Assembly (NCBI GenBank): GCA_003697015.1
Contig: RFGL01000066.1
Span: forward strand, 1 to 48,853
Origin: Acidobacteriota bacterium
Lineage (GTDB): Bacteria > Acidobacteriota > Thermoanaerobaculia > Multivoradales > J023
Direction: 5' to 3'
Length of the DNA stretch: 48,853 nucleotides
A program made the translations under genes and the position numbers. Within the stretch, counting starts at the first letter, position 1. Each line of letters starts with the position of its first letter. Under the pieces are notes generated by a model that searched no databases, had not been told where the DNA came from, and saw only the letters and a list, made by a program, of their open reading frames with translations. Of the stretch, positions 8,279 through 18,344 are shown piece after piece.

Positions 8279-10224
8279 GCACCCCAGACCAGCCCACCTG
8301 GCGGCGGCGCCGGCGGGCGCGCAGCACCCTCTTCGCCGCCGGCGAGCCGATGATCTGGCTCACCGGCGGTGCCCTGGCGATCTGCACGGTGATGGTGGCC
8401 GGCCTCCTGCTCCTGGTGCTGCGCCAGGGGCTGATCACCTTCTGGCCCGCCCCGGTGGTCGAGATCACGACGCCGGACGGCCGGGTCTTCATGGGCGAGA
8501 TCACCCGCCGCGAGAGCTTTCGTCCGGCGGCGGAGGTGGTCGACCGCCTGCCGCCGGCGGTGCGGGAGAAGGCCCGCGCCGAGCTGGCGGCGAGCGACGG
8601 GGTGGCGCATCGCGAGCTCGTCCGCACCGGCAACTTCCGTCTCACCCAGAGCCACTTCGCCTGGGTGTCGAGCTTCGAGGTCGAGAACCGTCGCCGGCCG
8701 CCGTGGGCCCTGGTCCTCGAACGGCTGGAGTGGGGGCGGTTCTACGGCTTCCCCCAGGCCTTCGTCGAGATGCACTTCCTGAGCGGCGAGGGCGACCCGC
8801 GGCAGGAGGCCCGGCGGCTGCTCGACCGGCTGGCCGGCCGCGGCCGCCAGCTGCGGCTGGTGGTGAGGGGCAGCGGCCGGCGGCTCGCTCTGGCCGGCGT
8901 CGAGCACCTCGACGACGCGACCGAGCTGGCGGCGGTGGCCGAGATCGACGGCGGGGCGCAGGCGGCGTGGGAGGGCTTTCGCCGCCACCACGACGCGGTG
9001 CGCCAGCGCTGGCGCCGGCGGCGGGCGTTGGAGAAACACGACGTCGGGGAGGTCAACCACGCGCTGGAGCGCGCCCGCCTCGAGCGGCGCGCGGCCGAGC
9101 TCGAGCGCGAGCGGGCGGCGGCACGCCACGGCGCGGGCTCGGCGGCCTACGAGGCGGCGCAACGGGCCTACGAGGCGGCGCAACGGGCCTATGAGGCGAA
9201 GCGCGTCGAGGCTGAGGCCGAGCTGTCGCGCATCCGCGCCGAGATCGAGCGCATCAACGGCGAGAACCGGCGCCTTCAGCTGCTGATGACGACCGCCGGG
9301 GAAGGCGCCACGCCGCCGCAGACCGTGCTCGTCCCGCTCGACCAGATCGTCCGCGCCTACCCCGCCAACCAGCTGTCGGCAGGCGGCAAGGCCGGCGTCT
9401 ACCTGGCGCGGTGGGGCGAGTTCCTGCTCGACGAGCCGCGCGAGGCCAACAGCGAGGGCGGCGTCTTCCCGGCCATCTTCGGCACCGTCACCATGACCCT
9501 GCTGATGTCCCTGGCGGTGGTGCCCTTCGGCGTCCTGGCAGCGCTCTATCTGCGCGAGTACGCCCGCGCCGGGGCGGTGATCTCGGCGGTGCGGATCGCC
9601 ATCAACAACCTCGCCGGGGTGCCGTCGATCGTCTTCGGCGTCTTCGGCCTGGGCTTCTTCTGCTACGTCGTCGGCGCCAGCCTGGACCAGCTGCTCTTCG
9701 CCGCCAGCCTGCCCAATCCGACCTACGGCAAAGGCGGCCTGCTGTGGGCGTCGCTCACCCTGGCGCTCCTCACCCTGCCGGTGGTGATCGTCGCCACCGA
9801 GGAGGCGGTGGCGGCGGTGCCGAGCTCGATGCGCGAGGGTTCCTACGCCTGCGGCGCGAGCAAATGGCAGACCATCCGCCGCATCGTCCTGCCGCGGGCC
9901 ATGCCGGGCATCATCACCGGCATGGTCCTGGCGATCGCCCGCGGCGCCGGCGAGGTGGCGCCGCTGATGCTGGTCGGGGCGGTCAAGCTCGCTCCCGAGC
10001 TGCCGATCGACGGCATCTTTCCCTACGTCCACCCGGAGCGCAGCTTCATGCACCTCGGCTTCCACATCTACGACGTCGGCTTCCAGAGCCAGAATTCCGA
10101 AGCCGCCAAGCCCATGGTCTTCACCACCACCCTGCTGTTGATCGCGATCATCGCGCTGCTCAACCTGACCACCATCTGGCTGCGCGGTCGCCTGCGCAAG
10201 CGCTACGCCGGCAGCCAGTTCTAG
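8275..10224 (+). CDS. pstA: Phosphate ABC transporter permease PstA with coiled-coil periplasmic insert
   Basis: 649 aa, roughly twice the classical PstA length. The ATG at 8275 overlaps the pstC stop (ATGA), giving translational coupling; the frame is open further upstream but that is pstC coding. A helix at about 27-50 is followed by about 340 extra residues, including a charged coiled coil (about 245-337) that contains three tandem heptads of AYEAAQR type. The permease core starts at about 392 (VFPAIFGTVTMTLLMSLAVVP), with YACGASKWQTIRRIVLPRAMPG as the ATPase-coupling loop and RGAGEVAPLML. The Arg/Glu residues known from PstA pores appear retained. The insert could interact with PstS, the PstC insert or envelope partners. 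Confidence 0.9.
   Translation: MSTPDQPTWRRRRRARSTLFAAGEPMIWLTGGALAICTVMVAGLLLLVLRQGLITFWPAPVVEITTPDGRVFMGEITRRESFRPAAEVVDRLPPAVREKARAELAASDGVAHRELVRTGNFRLTQSHFAWVSSFEVENRRRPPWALVLERLEWGRFYGFPQAFVEMHFLSGEGDPRQEARRLLDRLAGRGRQLRLVVRGSGRRLALAGVEHLDDATELAAVAEIDGGAQAAWEGFRRHHDAVRQRWRRRRALEKHDVGEVNHALERARLERRAAELERERAAARHGAGSAAYEAAQRAYEAAQRAYEAKRVEAEAELSRIRAEIERINGENRRLQLLMTTAGEGATPPQTVLVPLDQIVRAYPANQLSAGGKAGVYLARWGEFLLDEPREANSEGGVFPAIFGTVTMTLLMSLAVVPFGVLAALYLREYARAGAVISAVRIAINNLAGVPSIVFGVFGLGFFCYVVGASLDQLLFAASLPNPTYGKGGLLWASLTLALLTLPVVIVATEEAVAAVPSSMREGSYACGASKWQTIRRIVLPRAMPGIITGMVLAIARGAGEVAPLMLVGAVKLAPELPIDGIFPYVHPERSFMHLGFHIYDVGFQSQNSEAAKPMVFTTTLLLIAIIALLNLTTIWLRGRLRKRYAGSQF
9145..9195 (+). repeat. 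21-bp tandem repeat inside pstA
   Basis: Two exact 21-bp units (9145-9165, 9166-9186) plus a partial third encode consecutive AYEAAQR heptads. Length changes here would shift a coiled coil by whole heptads, which such a helix tolerates. Confidence 0.75.
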
Positions 10225-10242
10225 CCGATCTGACGCGGTACC

Positions 10243-11166
10243 ATGGACCCGACGATGGCGACCACCGACGCTCCGACCCCGACCCACGCCGCCCCGGCCG
10301 CGGCGAACGCGCGGCGACCGGCCGGCCGGCGCACCGGCGGCGAAGACCCCCTCCTCGCCATCGAACGCGGCGAGACCCCGCCGAGCGAGATCCACGACGG
10401 CGTGCTGGCCGAGGAGCCGGTACTGGAGATCGAGCACTTCGATTTCTGGTACGGCGACGTCCAGGCCCTCTACGACATCTCGATGAACGTGCCGCGGGGC
10501 AAGGTCACCGCCCTGATCGGCCCCTCGGGCTGCGGCAAGTCGACCCTGCTGCGGTCGGTCAACCGCCTCAACGACCTGATCGCCGGCGTGCGGGTGGAAG
10601 GCGACATGCGCCTCGGCGGCGACTCGATCTACGCCCGCGGGGTCGACGTCATCGAGCTGCGCAAGCGCATGGGCATGGTGTTCCAGAAGTCGAACCCCTT
10701 CCCCATGTCGATCTACGAGAACGTGGTCTACGCCCTGCGCATCGACGGCGAGCGGCGCAAGAGCGTCCTCGACGAGGTGTGCGAGCGCAGTCTGCGGGGA
10801 GCCGCTCTATGGGACGAGGTCAAGGACCGCCTGGACGAGCTCGCCCTGGGGCTCTCCGGCGGCCAGCAGCAGCGCCTGTGCATCGCCCGCGCCATCGCCG
10901 CCGAGCCCGAGGTGCTGCTGATGGACGAGCCCTGCTCGGCCCTCGACCCGATCGCCACCGGCAAGATCGAGGATCTGATCGACCAGCTGCGCGGCGACTA
11001 CACCATCCTGATCGTCACCCACAACATGCAGCAGGCGTCGCGCACCTCGGACTTCACCGCCTTCATGTACCTCGGGCGGATGATCGAGCTCGGCACCACC
11101 GAAGAGATCTTCACCAACCCCCACCTCAAGGCCACCGAGGACTACATCACCGGCCGCTTCGGCTAG
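10243..11166 (+). CDS. pstB: Phosphate ABC transporter ATPase PstB
   Basis: 307 aa from the first ATG. It is the cytoplasmic ATPase that powers PstCA. Walker A is GPSGCGKST (93-101), the signature is [16 protein letters not shown], Walker B is [13 protein letters not shown], and the H-loop is VTHNM. The PstB hallmark [15 protein letters not shown] is present. About 58 residues precede the ABC domain, rich in Ala/Pro/Arg and unlike standard 250-residue PstB; this is a probable disordered tail. The ATG at 10255 is an alternative start: TACCAT at 10239-10244 overlaps the first ATG and has leaderless-like spacing to the second. It lies 18 nt after pstA and is the last pst gene. Confidence 0.95.
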   Translation: MDPTMATTDAPTPTHAAPAAANARRPAGRRTGGEDPLLAIERGETPPSEIHDGVLAEEPVLEIEHFDFWYGDVQALYDISMNVPRGKVTALIGPSGCGKSTLLRSVNRLNDLIAGVRVEGDMRLGGDSIYARGVDVIELRKRMGMVFQKSNPFPMSIYENVVYALRIDGERRKSVLDEVCERSLRGAALWDEVKDRLDELALGLSGGQQQRLCIARAIAAEPEVLLMDEPCSALDPIATGKIEDLIDQLRGDYTILIVTHNMQQASRTSDFTAFMYLGRMIELGTTEEIFTNPHLKATEDYITGRFG

Positions 11167-11172
11167 CGATGG

Positions 11173-11196
11173 GGCGGGCCCGTGAGCTCACCCGCC
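11173..11196. terminator. Hairpin between convergent pstB and the coiled-coil gene
   Basis: GGCGGG (11173-11178) can pair with CCCGCC (11191-11196) around a self-complementary GTGAGCTCAC core. It lies at the convergent 3' ends and overlaps the last codons of the minus-strand gene. There is no strong U-tract, only TGTTTGAGTTT further on. Weak bidirectional terminator candidate. Confidence 0.3.
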
Positions 11197-11433
11197 GGCG
11201 GCCTGTTTGAGTTTCCGGACCTCAGGTGAGATGACCAGGATGGCCTTTTGGACGTCTCGGATCTGGGCTTCCAGCCTGTCGAAGCGTTGGGCGACACTTC
11301 GCTCGATAGTATCGAAGCGTCCCTCGACAGTATCGAAGCGTCCCTCGACAGTATTGAAGCGTCCCTCGACGTATTCGTGAAGCTTCGCGAGCCCGGTGTG
11401 GAGGGCGTCGAGTCTTTCGAGGATTTCGTCCAT
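11188..11433 (-). CDS. Small heptad-repeat coiled-coil protein, function unknown
   Basis: 81 aa from an ATG at 11433 with GGGAG about 7 nt upstream; the frame also continues to 11529 without better signals. The protein is nearly all predicted coiled coil: MDEILERLDALHTGLAKLHEYVEGRF, then heptads VEGRFDT/VEGRFDT/IERSVAQ, RFDRLEAQIRDVQKAIL, and a basic tail KLKQAAGG. There are no cysteines or catalytic motifs after the chosen start. It is convergent with pstB and has two dyad sequences upstream. I do not recognise a family. Similar heptad proteins are often trimerising or structural, but no function can be assigned. Confidence 0.6.
   Translation of the reverse strand: MDEILERLDALHTGLAKLHEYVEGRFNTVEGRFDTVEGRFDTIERSVAQRFDRLEAQIRDVQKAILVISPEVRKLKQAAGG
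11302..11364 (-). repeat. Three 21-bp tandem repeats in the coiled-coil gene
   Basis: Units at 11302-11322, 11323-11343 and 11344-11364 differ by single bases, and a fourth is partial. Each encodes one heptad of the (V/I)EGRFDT type, so the array can expand or contract in frame. Confidence 0.85.
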
Positions 11434-11814
11434 CAGAGGCTCCCATCCAAATCGGCCACGGTGCGAGACCGGCCTGTGGCAGATCATTGGTTGGTGCACA
11501 TTATTGCACTTCGGTGTACAAAAGTACACTTCGTTGAAGCTGAGTCTCTACTGCGCCAACGGGATTACTCAAATCCTTGCCGGCAATCTCTCCGCGCCGC
11601 TACCGTCGGTAACGACCCACCGTCACCGATCGGTAGCGAGGGTCGCTGGGCGGTTCTCGCCAGGTGATGCCACGAGATGCCACGAGCGGCCGTCTGCCGG
11701 AGGTGAAAGCCGGGGCGTTTTGCGCTACTCTAACGGGGCCCTTAGGACGACCGCGGCGCGGCGATCCACCGCCGGCGGCAACCGCGACGACCTCGCACAC
11801 GAGAAAGCGACGCC
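11434..11814. promoter_or_regulatory. 381-bp divergent control region with four dyads or repeats
   Basis: No gene is seen here. Toward the minus-strand gene lie two inverted repeats: GTGCA/TGCAC (11494-11509) and GTGTAC-AAAA-GTACAC (11514-11529). Toward acnA lie two similar palindromes, ACCGTCGGT within TACCGTCGGTA (11601-11611) and ACCGATCGGT (11625-11634). An exact tandem decamer GATGCCACGA follows (11666-11675, 11676-11685). Regularity and position suggest operator sites, but the cognate regulators are unknown. Confidence 0.45.
11703..11731 (+). promoter_or_regulatory. Candidate sigma-70-type promoter of acnA
   Basis: GTGAAA (11703-11708), a 17-bp spacer and TACTCT (11726-11731) give a predicted start near 11739 and a leader of about 76 nt. 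The palindromes and the decamer repeat lie just upstream, where a regulator could act. Confidence 0.4.
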
Positions 11815-14571
<2,757 letters not shown>

Positions 14572-14572
14572 G

Positions 14573-14613
14573 GCACAAAAAATCCCCGTGCCGTGGAGGG
14601 AGACGACACGGGG
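14573..14613 (-). terminator. Intrinsic terminator on the minus strand at the acnA 3' end
   Basis: CCCCGTG (14584-14590) pairs with CACGGGG (14607-14613), and the stem continues inside as CGT/ACG after one mismatch. Read on the minus strand the hairpin is followed by ATTTTTTGTG, a good U-tract; on the plus strand the A-tract precedes the stem. It therefore terminates leftward transcription toward acnA, although both neighbouring genes run rightward. The rest of 14614-14760 holds a TAGGAT -10 candidate (14731-14736) for queD. Confidence 0.55.
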
Positions 14614-14760
14614 GGAGGAGAGGGAGTGAAGAGGGCGTTCGGGTCGATTCTTGGCCGGAAGCTTACCGAGCGCTCGCTCTTCGTCTGGTTTATCCGGACC
14701 GCGATACGGATCGGATTTGCTCTGTTGGTAGGATGACTGACGACGCCGCGGGAGCCCGCC

Positions 14761-15132
14761 GTGCCATACGCCATCAGCAAAGACTTCACCTTCGCCGCCG
14801 CCCACCGCATCGATGGCCACGCCGGCCCCTGCCGCCACCTGCATGGCCACAACTACCGGGTGCGAGTCAGGCTCGCCGCCGATCGTCTCGACGCACTCGG
14901 CATGGTGGTCGACTTCGCCGACCTGAAGGCGATGATCGAGCAGGTGGCGGGGCCGTTCGACCACCGGGTGATCAACGACGTCCCGCCCTTCGACCAGCTC
15001 CCGACCACCGCCGAGCAGCTGGCGGAGCACGTCTACCGCGGCATCGCCGAGCGCCTCGACGATCCGCGGGTGCGCCTGGAGCGGGTCGAGGTGTGGGAGA
15101 ACGATACGTCGTGCGCGATCTACAGCGAGTAA
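14761..15132 (+). CDS. queD: 6-carboxy-5,6,7,8-tetrahydropterin synthase QueD
   Basis: 123 aa enzyme of queuosine/7-deazaguanine synthesis, converting dihydroneopterin triphosphate to 6-carboxytetrahydropterin. Zinc ligands H15 (AAHRI), H28 and H30 (LHGHNY) and catalytic C24 (GPCRHLHGH) are present, as are the MVVDFADLK and FDHRVIND motifs. The C-terminal VWENDTSCAIY carries the conserved glutamate. The GTG start has GGGAG 7 nt upstream. The queE start overlaps its 3' end, so the two are translationally coupled, consistent with consecutive steps. Confidence 0.95.
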   Translation: MPYAISKDFTFAAAHRIDGHAGPCRHLHGHNYRVRVRLAADRLDALGMVVDFADLKAMIEQVAGPFDHRVINDVPPFDQLPTTAEQLAEHVYRGIAERLDDPRVRLERVEVWENDTSCAIYSE

Positions 15133-15815
15133 GCACCCGGGCCGTCGATCCCATCCTCCGGCTGCCGCCCGCCGAGCGCCTCAAAGTCAACGAGATCTTC
15201 TACTCGATCCAGGGCGAGTCCTCCTTCGCCGGCCGGCCCTGCGTGCTGGTACGCCTGACCGGCTGTCAGATGCGCTGCCGCTGGTGCGACACCACCTACA
15301 GCTTCTACGAGGGAGAGTGGATGTCGCGCGCGGCGGTGGTGCAGCGCGTCGCCGCCTTCGGCTGCCCGCTGGTCGAGCTCACCGGCGGCGAGCCGCTGCT
15401 GCAACCCGGGGCCCGGCCGCTGATGGCCGAGCTCTGCGACGCCGGCTACGAGGTCCTGCTGGAGACCGGCGGCGGCGTCGACGTCGGCGGCGTCGATCCA
15501 CGCGTCCACCGCATCGTCGACCTCAAGTGCCCGGCCAGCGGCGAAGCCGGGAACAACCACTGGCCCAACCTCGAGCTGCTGACGCCGCGCGACGAGCTCA
15601 AGCTGGTGCTCGCCGGCGAGGCGGATTACCGCTGGGCCAAGCGGGTGGTCGAGGAGCACCGTCTGGGAGAGCGGCTGCCGGTCTTCTTCTCCCCGGTCCA
15701 CGGCGAGCTCGACCCCGCGCAGCTGGCCGCCTGGATCCTGCGCGATCGGCTGCCGGTGCGCCTGCAAGTGCAGCTCCACAAGCTGCTCTGGGGGGCCGAG
15801 ACCCGCGGTGTCTGA
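15111..15815 (+). CDS. queE: 7-carboxy-7-deazaguanine synthase QueE (radical SAM)
   Basis: About 234 aa from a GTG at 15111 that overlaps the queD 3' end by 22 nt. It converts the QueD product to 7-carboxy-7-deazaguanine. The radical-SAM cluster motif is C52-x3-C56-x2-C59 in TGCQMRCRWCDT. The family motifs KVNEIFYSIQGES, ELTGGEPLLQ and the C-terminal QLHKLLWG are clear. The first about 23 residues before KVNEIF are extra relative to many homologues and there is no ATG, so the exact start is uncertain. QueC and QueF are not in the window. Confidence 0.93.
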   Translation: MRDLQRVSTRAVDPILRLPPAERLKVNEIFYSIQGESSFAGRPCVLVRLTGCQMRCRWCDTTYSFYEGEWMSRAAVVQRVAAFGCPLVELTGGEPLLQPGARPLMAELCDAGYEVLLETGGGVDVGGVDPRVHRIVDLKCPASGEAGNNHWPNLELLTPRDELKLVLAGEADYRWAKRVVEEHRLGERLPVFFSPVHGELDPAQLAAWILRDRLPVRLQVQLHKLLWGAETRGV

Positions 15816-17292
15816 GGACGGCCGATCGCCGGCGACATCGGCGTGGTGGCTCTCCGCCGCCTGCTGCGCGCTCCTCGTCGCCCTGCCCTTCGTCTGCGTC
15901 ACCACCCCGCCGATCACCGATCTGCCGCAACAGAGCGCCCAGATCCGCCTGCTGCTCGAAACCGTGGGCAACGACCAGAGCCCGTACCGCATCCAGTGGT
16001 TCGACCCCAACAAGCTCGGCTACCTGCCCCTCGCCGCCGGCTGGCTGCTGGCCCCGCCCCTGCGTGCCGGCGGCGCCGGCATGGTGCTTATCGGCTGGGC
16101 CTGGGTGGTGGCGATCCACGGTCTGACACGGGCGGCGGGGCGACCGCTGGCGAATGCTCCGGTGGCGTCGCTCTTCTTCTTCAATCACGTCACCTATTGG
16201 GGCTTCGTCAGTTTTCTCACCGGCCTGCCGGCATTCGTCCTCTGGTTGGTGCTGCTGCGACGACCCGCTGCCGGCTGGCGGCGGGGGACGGCGATCGCCG
16301 GCGGCGCGTTCCTGCTGTATGCCGCCCACGTCCTCTGGCTGGCGGCCGGCACGGCGTGGTTGCTGCTCGACGCCGTCCTCGCCCGCCGGCCGTGGCGCGA
16401 GGCCGCCGTCCGCTCGGCCTGGACGGCTCCGGCGCTCCTCGCCGTCGCTTTCTGGTACCCCCGCTTCGCCGCCAGCGGCTTCGACTCCGCCACCGTCTAC
16501 GGTCACCCGCCGTGGCAACGGCTGCACCCGGACTGGCTGGTGGGCACGGCCTTGGGCGGCCTGCGCGGCCCGGTACCGGGGCTGGTGCTGCTGGCGGTGG
16601 CCGGCTGGCTGGCCCTGGCGCTGTGGCAGGGACGCGAACGGCTGGCGTCGACGATCGAGCGGCCGCTCCTCGCCGCCGGCCTGGGCTTCCTTCTCGCCGC
16701 CCTGCTGCTGCCCGGGGTGCGCCAGCACACCATCTTTTTCGCCTCCCGCTGGCTGCCGGTGGCGGCGGTCTTCCTGGTCCTCGCCCTGCCCGCGCCGCGT
16801 CTGCGGCCGGTCCTGCGCCGGACGCTTCCGCTGCTCGTGTTGGGGGCCTTGTCGCTTGCCACCGCCAACGCCTGGCGGGACTTCGAGCGCGACGAGCTGG
16901 CAGGCTTTCACCGCGCCCTCGAGGCCCTGCCGGCCGCACCGCGCCTCCTCGGCCTCGACTTCGTGCGCCAGAGCCCGCGCATCCGCGACTATCCCTACTA
17001 CCACCTCTACGCCTACGGCCAGGTGCTGCGCGGCGGCACCCTCAACCGCTCCTTCGCCGACCAGGCCTCGAGCCTGGTGGTCTTCCGCCAGCTGCCCAAG
17101 ACCTACCCCTGGACCCGCGACCTCGACTGGCGAGCGCACACGGTCCGGCGCTCGGACGTCGCGTACTTCGATCACCTCCTGATCTTCGGCGACGAGGCGA
17201 TCCACGCCCGCTTCGCCGCCGACCCGCGCCTCGACGCCGTCACCACCGGCGCGCCCTGGCGTCTCTATCGGGTGCACAGAGCGCTACCATGA
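15808..17292 (+). CDS. Polytopic membrane protein, function unknown
   Basis: 494 aa from a GTG that overlaps the queE stop by 8 nt. About ten hydrophobic segments span residues 12-360. They are followed by a soluble domain of about 130 residues with LLGLDFVRQSPRIRDYPYYHLYAYGQVLRGG and LFGDEAIHARFAADPRLDAV. The N-terminal loop contains PPITDLPQQ with an acidic residue after the first helix. That layout (first-loop acidic residue, many helices, C-terminal soluble domain) resembles GT-C glycosyltransferase-like proteins, but I see no diagnostic motif. The link with queDE looks positional only. Confidence 0.75.
   Translation: MSEDGRSPATSAWWLSAACCALLVALPFVCVTTPPITDLPQQSAQIRLLLETVGNDQSPYRIQWFDPNKLGYLPLAAGWLLAPPLRAGGAGMVLIGWAWVVAIHGLTRAAGRPLANAPVASLFFFNHVTYWGFVSFLTGLPAFVLWLVLLRRPAAGWRRGTAIAGGAFLLYAAHVLWLAAGTAWLLLDAVLARRPWREAAVRSAWTAPALLAVAFWYPRFAASGFDSATVYGHPPWQRLHPDWLVGTALGGLRGPVPGLVLLAVAGWLALALWQGRERLASTIERPLLAAGLGFLLAALLLPGVRQHTIFFASRWLPVAAVFLVLALPAPRLRPVLRRTLPLLVLGALSLATANAWRDFERDELAGFHRALEALPAAPRLLGLDFVRQSPRIRDYPYYHLYAYGQVLRGGTLNRSFADQASSLVVFRQLPKTYPWTRDLDWRAHTVRRSDVAYFDHLLIFGDEAIHARFAADPRLDAVTTGAPWRLYRVHRALP
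17285..17290 (+). promoter_or_regulatory. Candidate -10 for near-leaderless terC transcript
   Basis: TACCAT lies 9 nt before the terC ATG, and no Shine-Dalgarno is present. It overlaps the last codons of the preceding gene. Confidence 0.35.
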
Positions 17293-17299
17293 GGCCACC

Positions 17300-18058
17300 A
17301 TGATCGAGATCTTCTCCACCCCCGAAGCCTGGATCAGCCTGGCGACGTTGACCGCCTTGGAGATCGTCCTCGGCATCGACAACATCGTCTTCATCACCAT
17401 CCTGGCCGGAAAGCTGCCGCCGGCGCAGCAGCCGCTGGCGCGGAACCTGGGGCTCGGCCTGGCGCTGATCTCGCGCCTGTTGCTGCTCTTTTGTCTGAGC
17501 TGGGTGATGCGGCTGCACGCGCCGCTCTTCGCCCTCGCCGGCCACGAGGTGAGCGGCCGCGACCTGATCCTGATCGCCGGCGGGCTCTTCCTGATCGCCA
17601 AGGCGACCTTCGAAATCTACGACAAGGTCGAGGCCGCGCATCCGGCGGAGCGACGCACCGCCGGGGTGCAAGCCCGGGCCCTGGCACCGATCCTGATCCA
17701 GATCATGCTGCTGGACGTGGTCTTCTCTCTCGACTCGGTGATCACCGCCGTCGGCATGGTCGACCACCTGTCGATCATGGCGGTGGCGATCGTCCTGGCG
17801 GTGATCGTGATGCTGATCTTCGCCGGCCCGGTGGGCCGCTTCGTCGACGGCCATCCGTCGATCAAGATCCTCGCGCTGTCGTTCCTGGTGATGATCGGCG
17901 TGCTGCTCCTCGCCGAGGGCACCGGCCAGCACCTCAACAAGGGCTACGTCTACTTCGCGATGGCCTTCTCGCTGATGATCGAGCTGCTCAACATGCGCTA
18001 CCGCCGACGCCACCAGCACCTCGAAGCCACCGGGGTCAACGGCGGCGCGAGCGCTTGA
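17300..18058 (+). CDS. TerC-family integral membrane metal-export protein
   Basis: 252 aa with seven or so hydrophobic helices. It has the two TerC acidic signatures: ALEIVLGIDNIVFITI near residue 20 and LLDVVFSLDSVITAVGM near residue 140, whose Asp residues are thought to bind cation. TerC/Alx/MeeF-type proteins export manganese or support metalation of exported proteins; the substrate here is not shown. The end is convergent with the hfq-like gene and the two coding regions overlap by 23 bp. No yybP-ykoY-like leader fits, since the upstream sequence is coding. Confidence 0.9.
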   Translation: MIEIFSTPEAWISLATLTALEIVLGIDNIVFITILAGKLPPAQQPLARNLGLGLALISRLLLLFCLSWVMRLHAPLFALAGHEVSGRDLILIAGGLFLIAKATFEIYDKVEAAHPAERRTAGVQARALAPILIQIMLLDVVFSLDSVITAVGMVDHLSIMAVAIVLAVIVMLIFAGPVGRFVDGHPSIKILALSFLVMIGVLLLAEGTGQHLNKGYVYFAMAFSLMIELLNMRYRRRHQHLEATGVNGGASA

Positions 18059-18344
18059 GCTCCTCTTCCTTGAACATGTAGCGGATGCTGTGCTTCGACA
18101 CCAGGAGGTTGGGCTCGTTGGTGCGGTTGAGCTTGATGGTCGACTTGTCGTACCACTCGATCCAGCCGCGCAGCTCCTCGTCGTTGGTCAGCACGACCAC
18201 CATCGGCGTCTTCGCCGCCATCTGCTTGAGGTAGTAGAACTCCTCGGCATTGGTCTGCTCGGGGGGCACCTGCTTGCGGCGTACCGAGCGCCCAGGGCCG
18301 TTCTTGTGGTCGGTTCCGGGGCGGATCAGCTTGCGGTTGCTCAT
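18036..18344 (-). CDS. hfq: Divergent Hfq-like Sm-fold RNA chaperone
   Basis: 102 aa. The N-terminal 35 residues are basic and probably disordered (MSNRKLIRPGTDHKNGPGR). The Sm fold follows: AEEFYYLKQMAAKTPMVVVLTNDEELRGWIEWYD (helix and Sm1) and LLVSKHSIRYMF. The latter aligns with the Hfq Sm2 motif YKHAI, so the KH pair is kept. The usual proximal-face Q8/D9 context is changed to FYYLKQM. The tail KEEELKRSRRR is short and basic. The ATG overlaps the ricT stop (ATGA), so the pair is co-translated. Hfq-family membership is inferred from the KH-containing Sm2 and overall pattern; strength is moderate to good. Confidence 0.75.
   Translation of the reverse strand: MSNRKLIRPGTDHKNGPGRSVRRKQVPPEQTNAEEFYYLKQMAAKTPMVVVLTNDEELRGWIEWYDKSTIKLNRTNEPNLLVSKHSIRYMFKEEELKRSRRR

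Noticed and set aside
14614-14760. preQ1 riboswitch before queD
   Set aside because: No match to preQ1-I or preQ1-II core patterns was visible, and the start has an ordinary Shine-Dalgarno.
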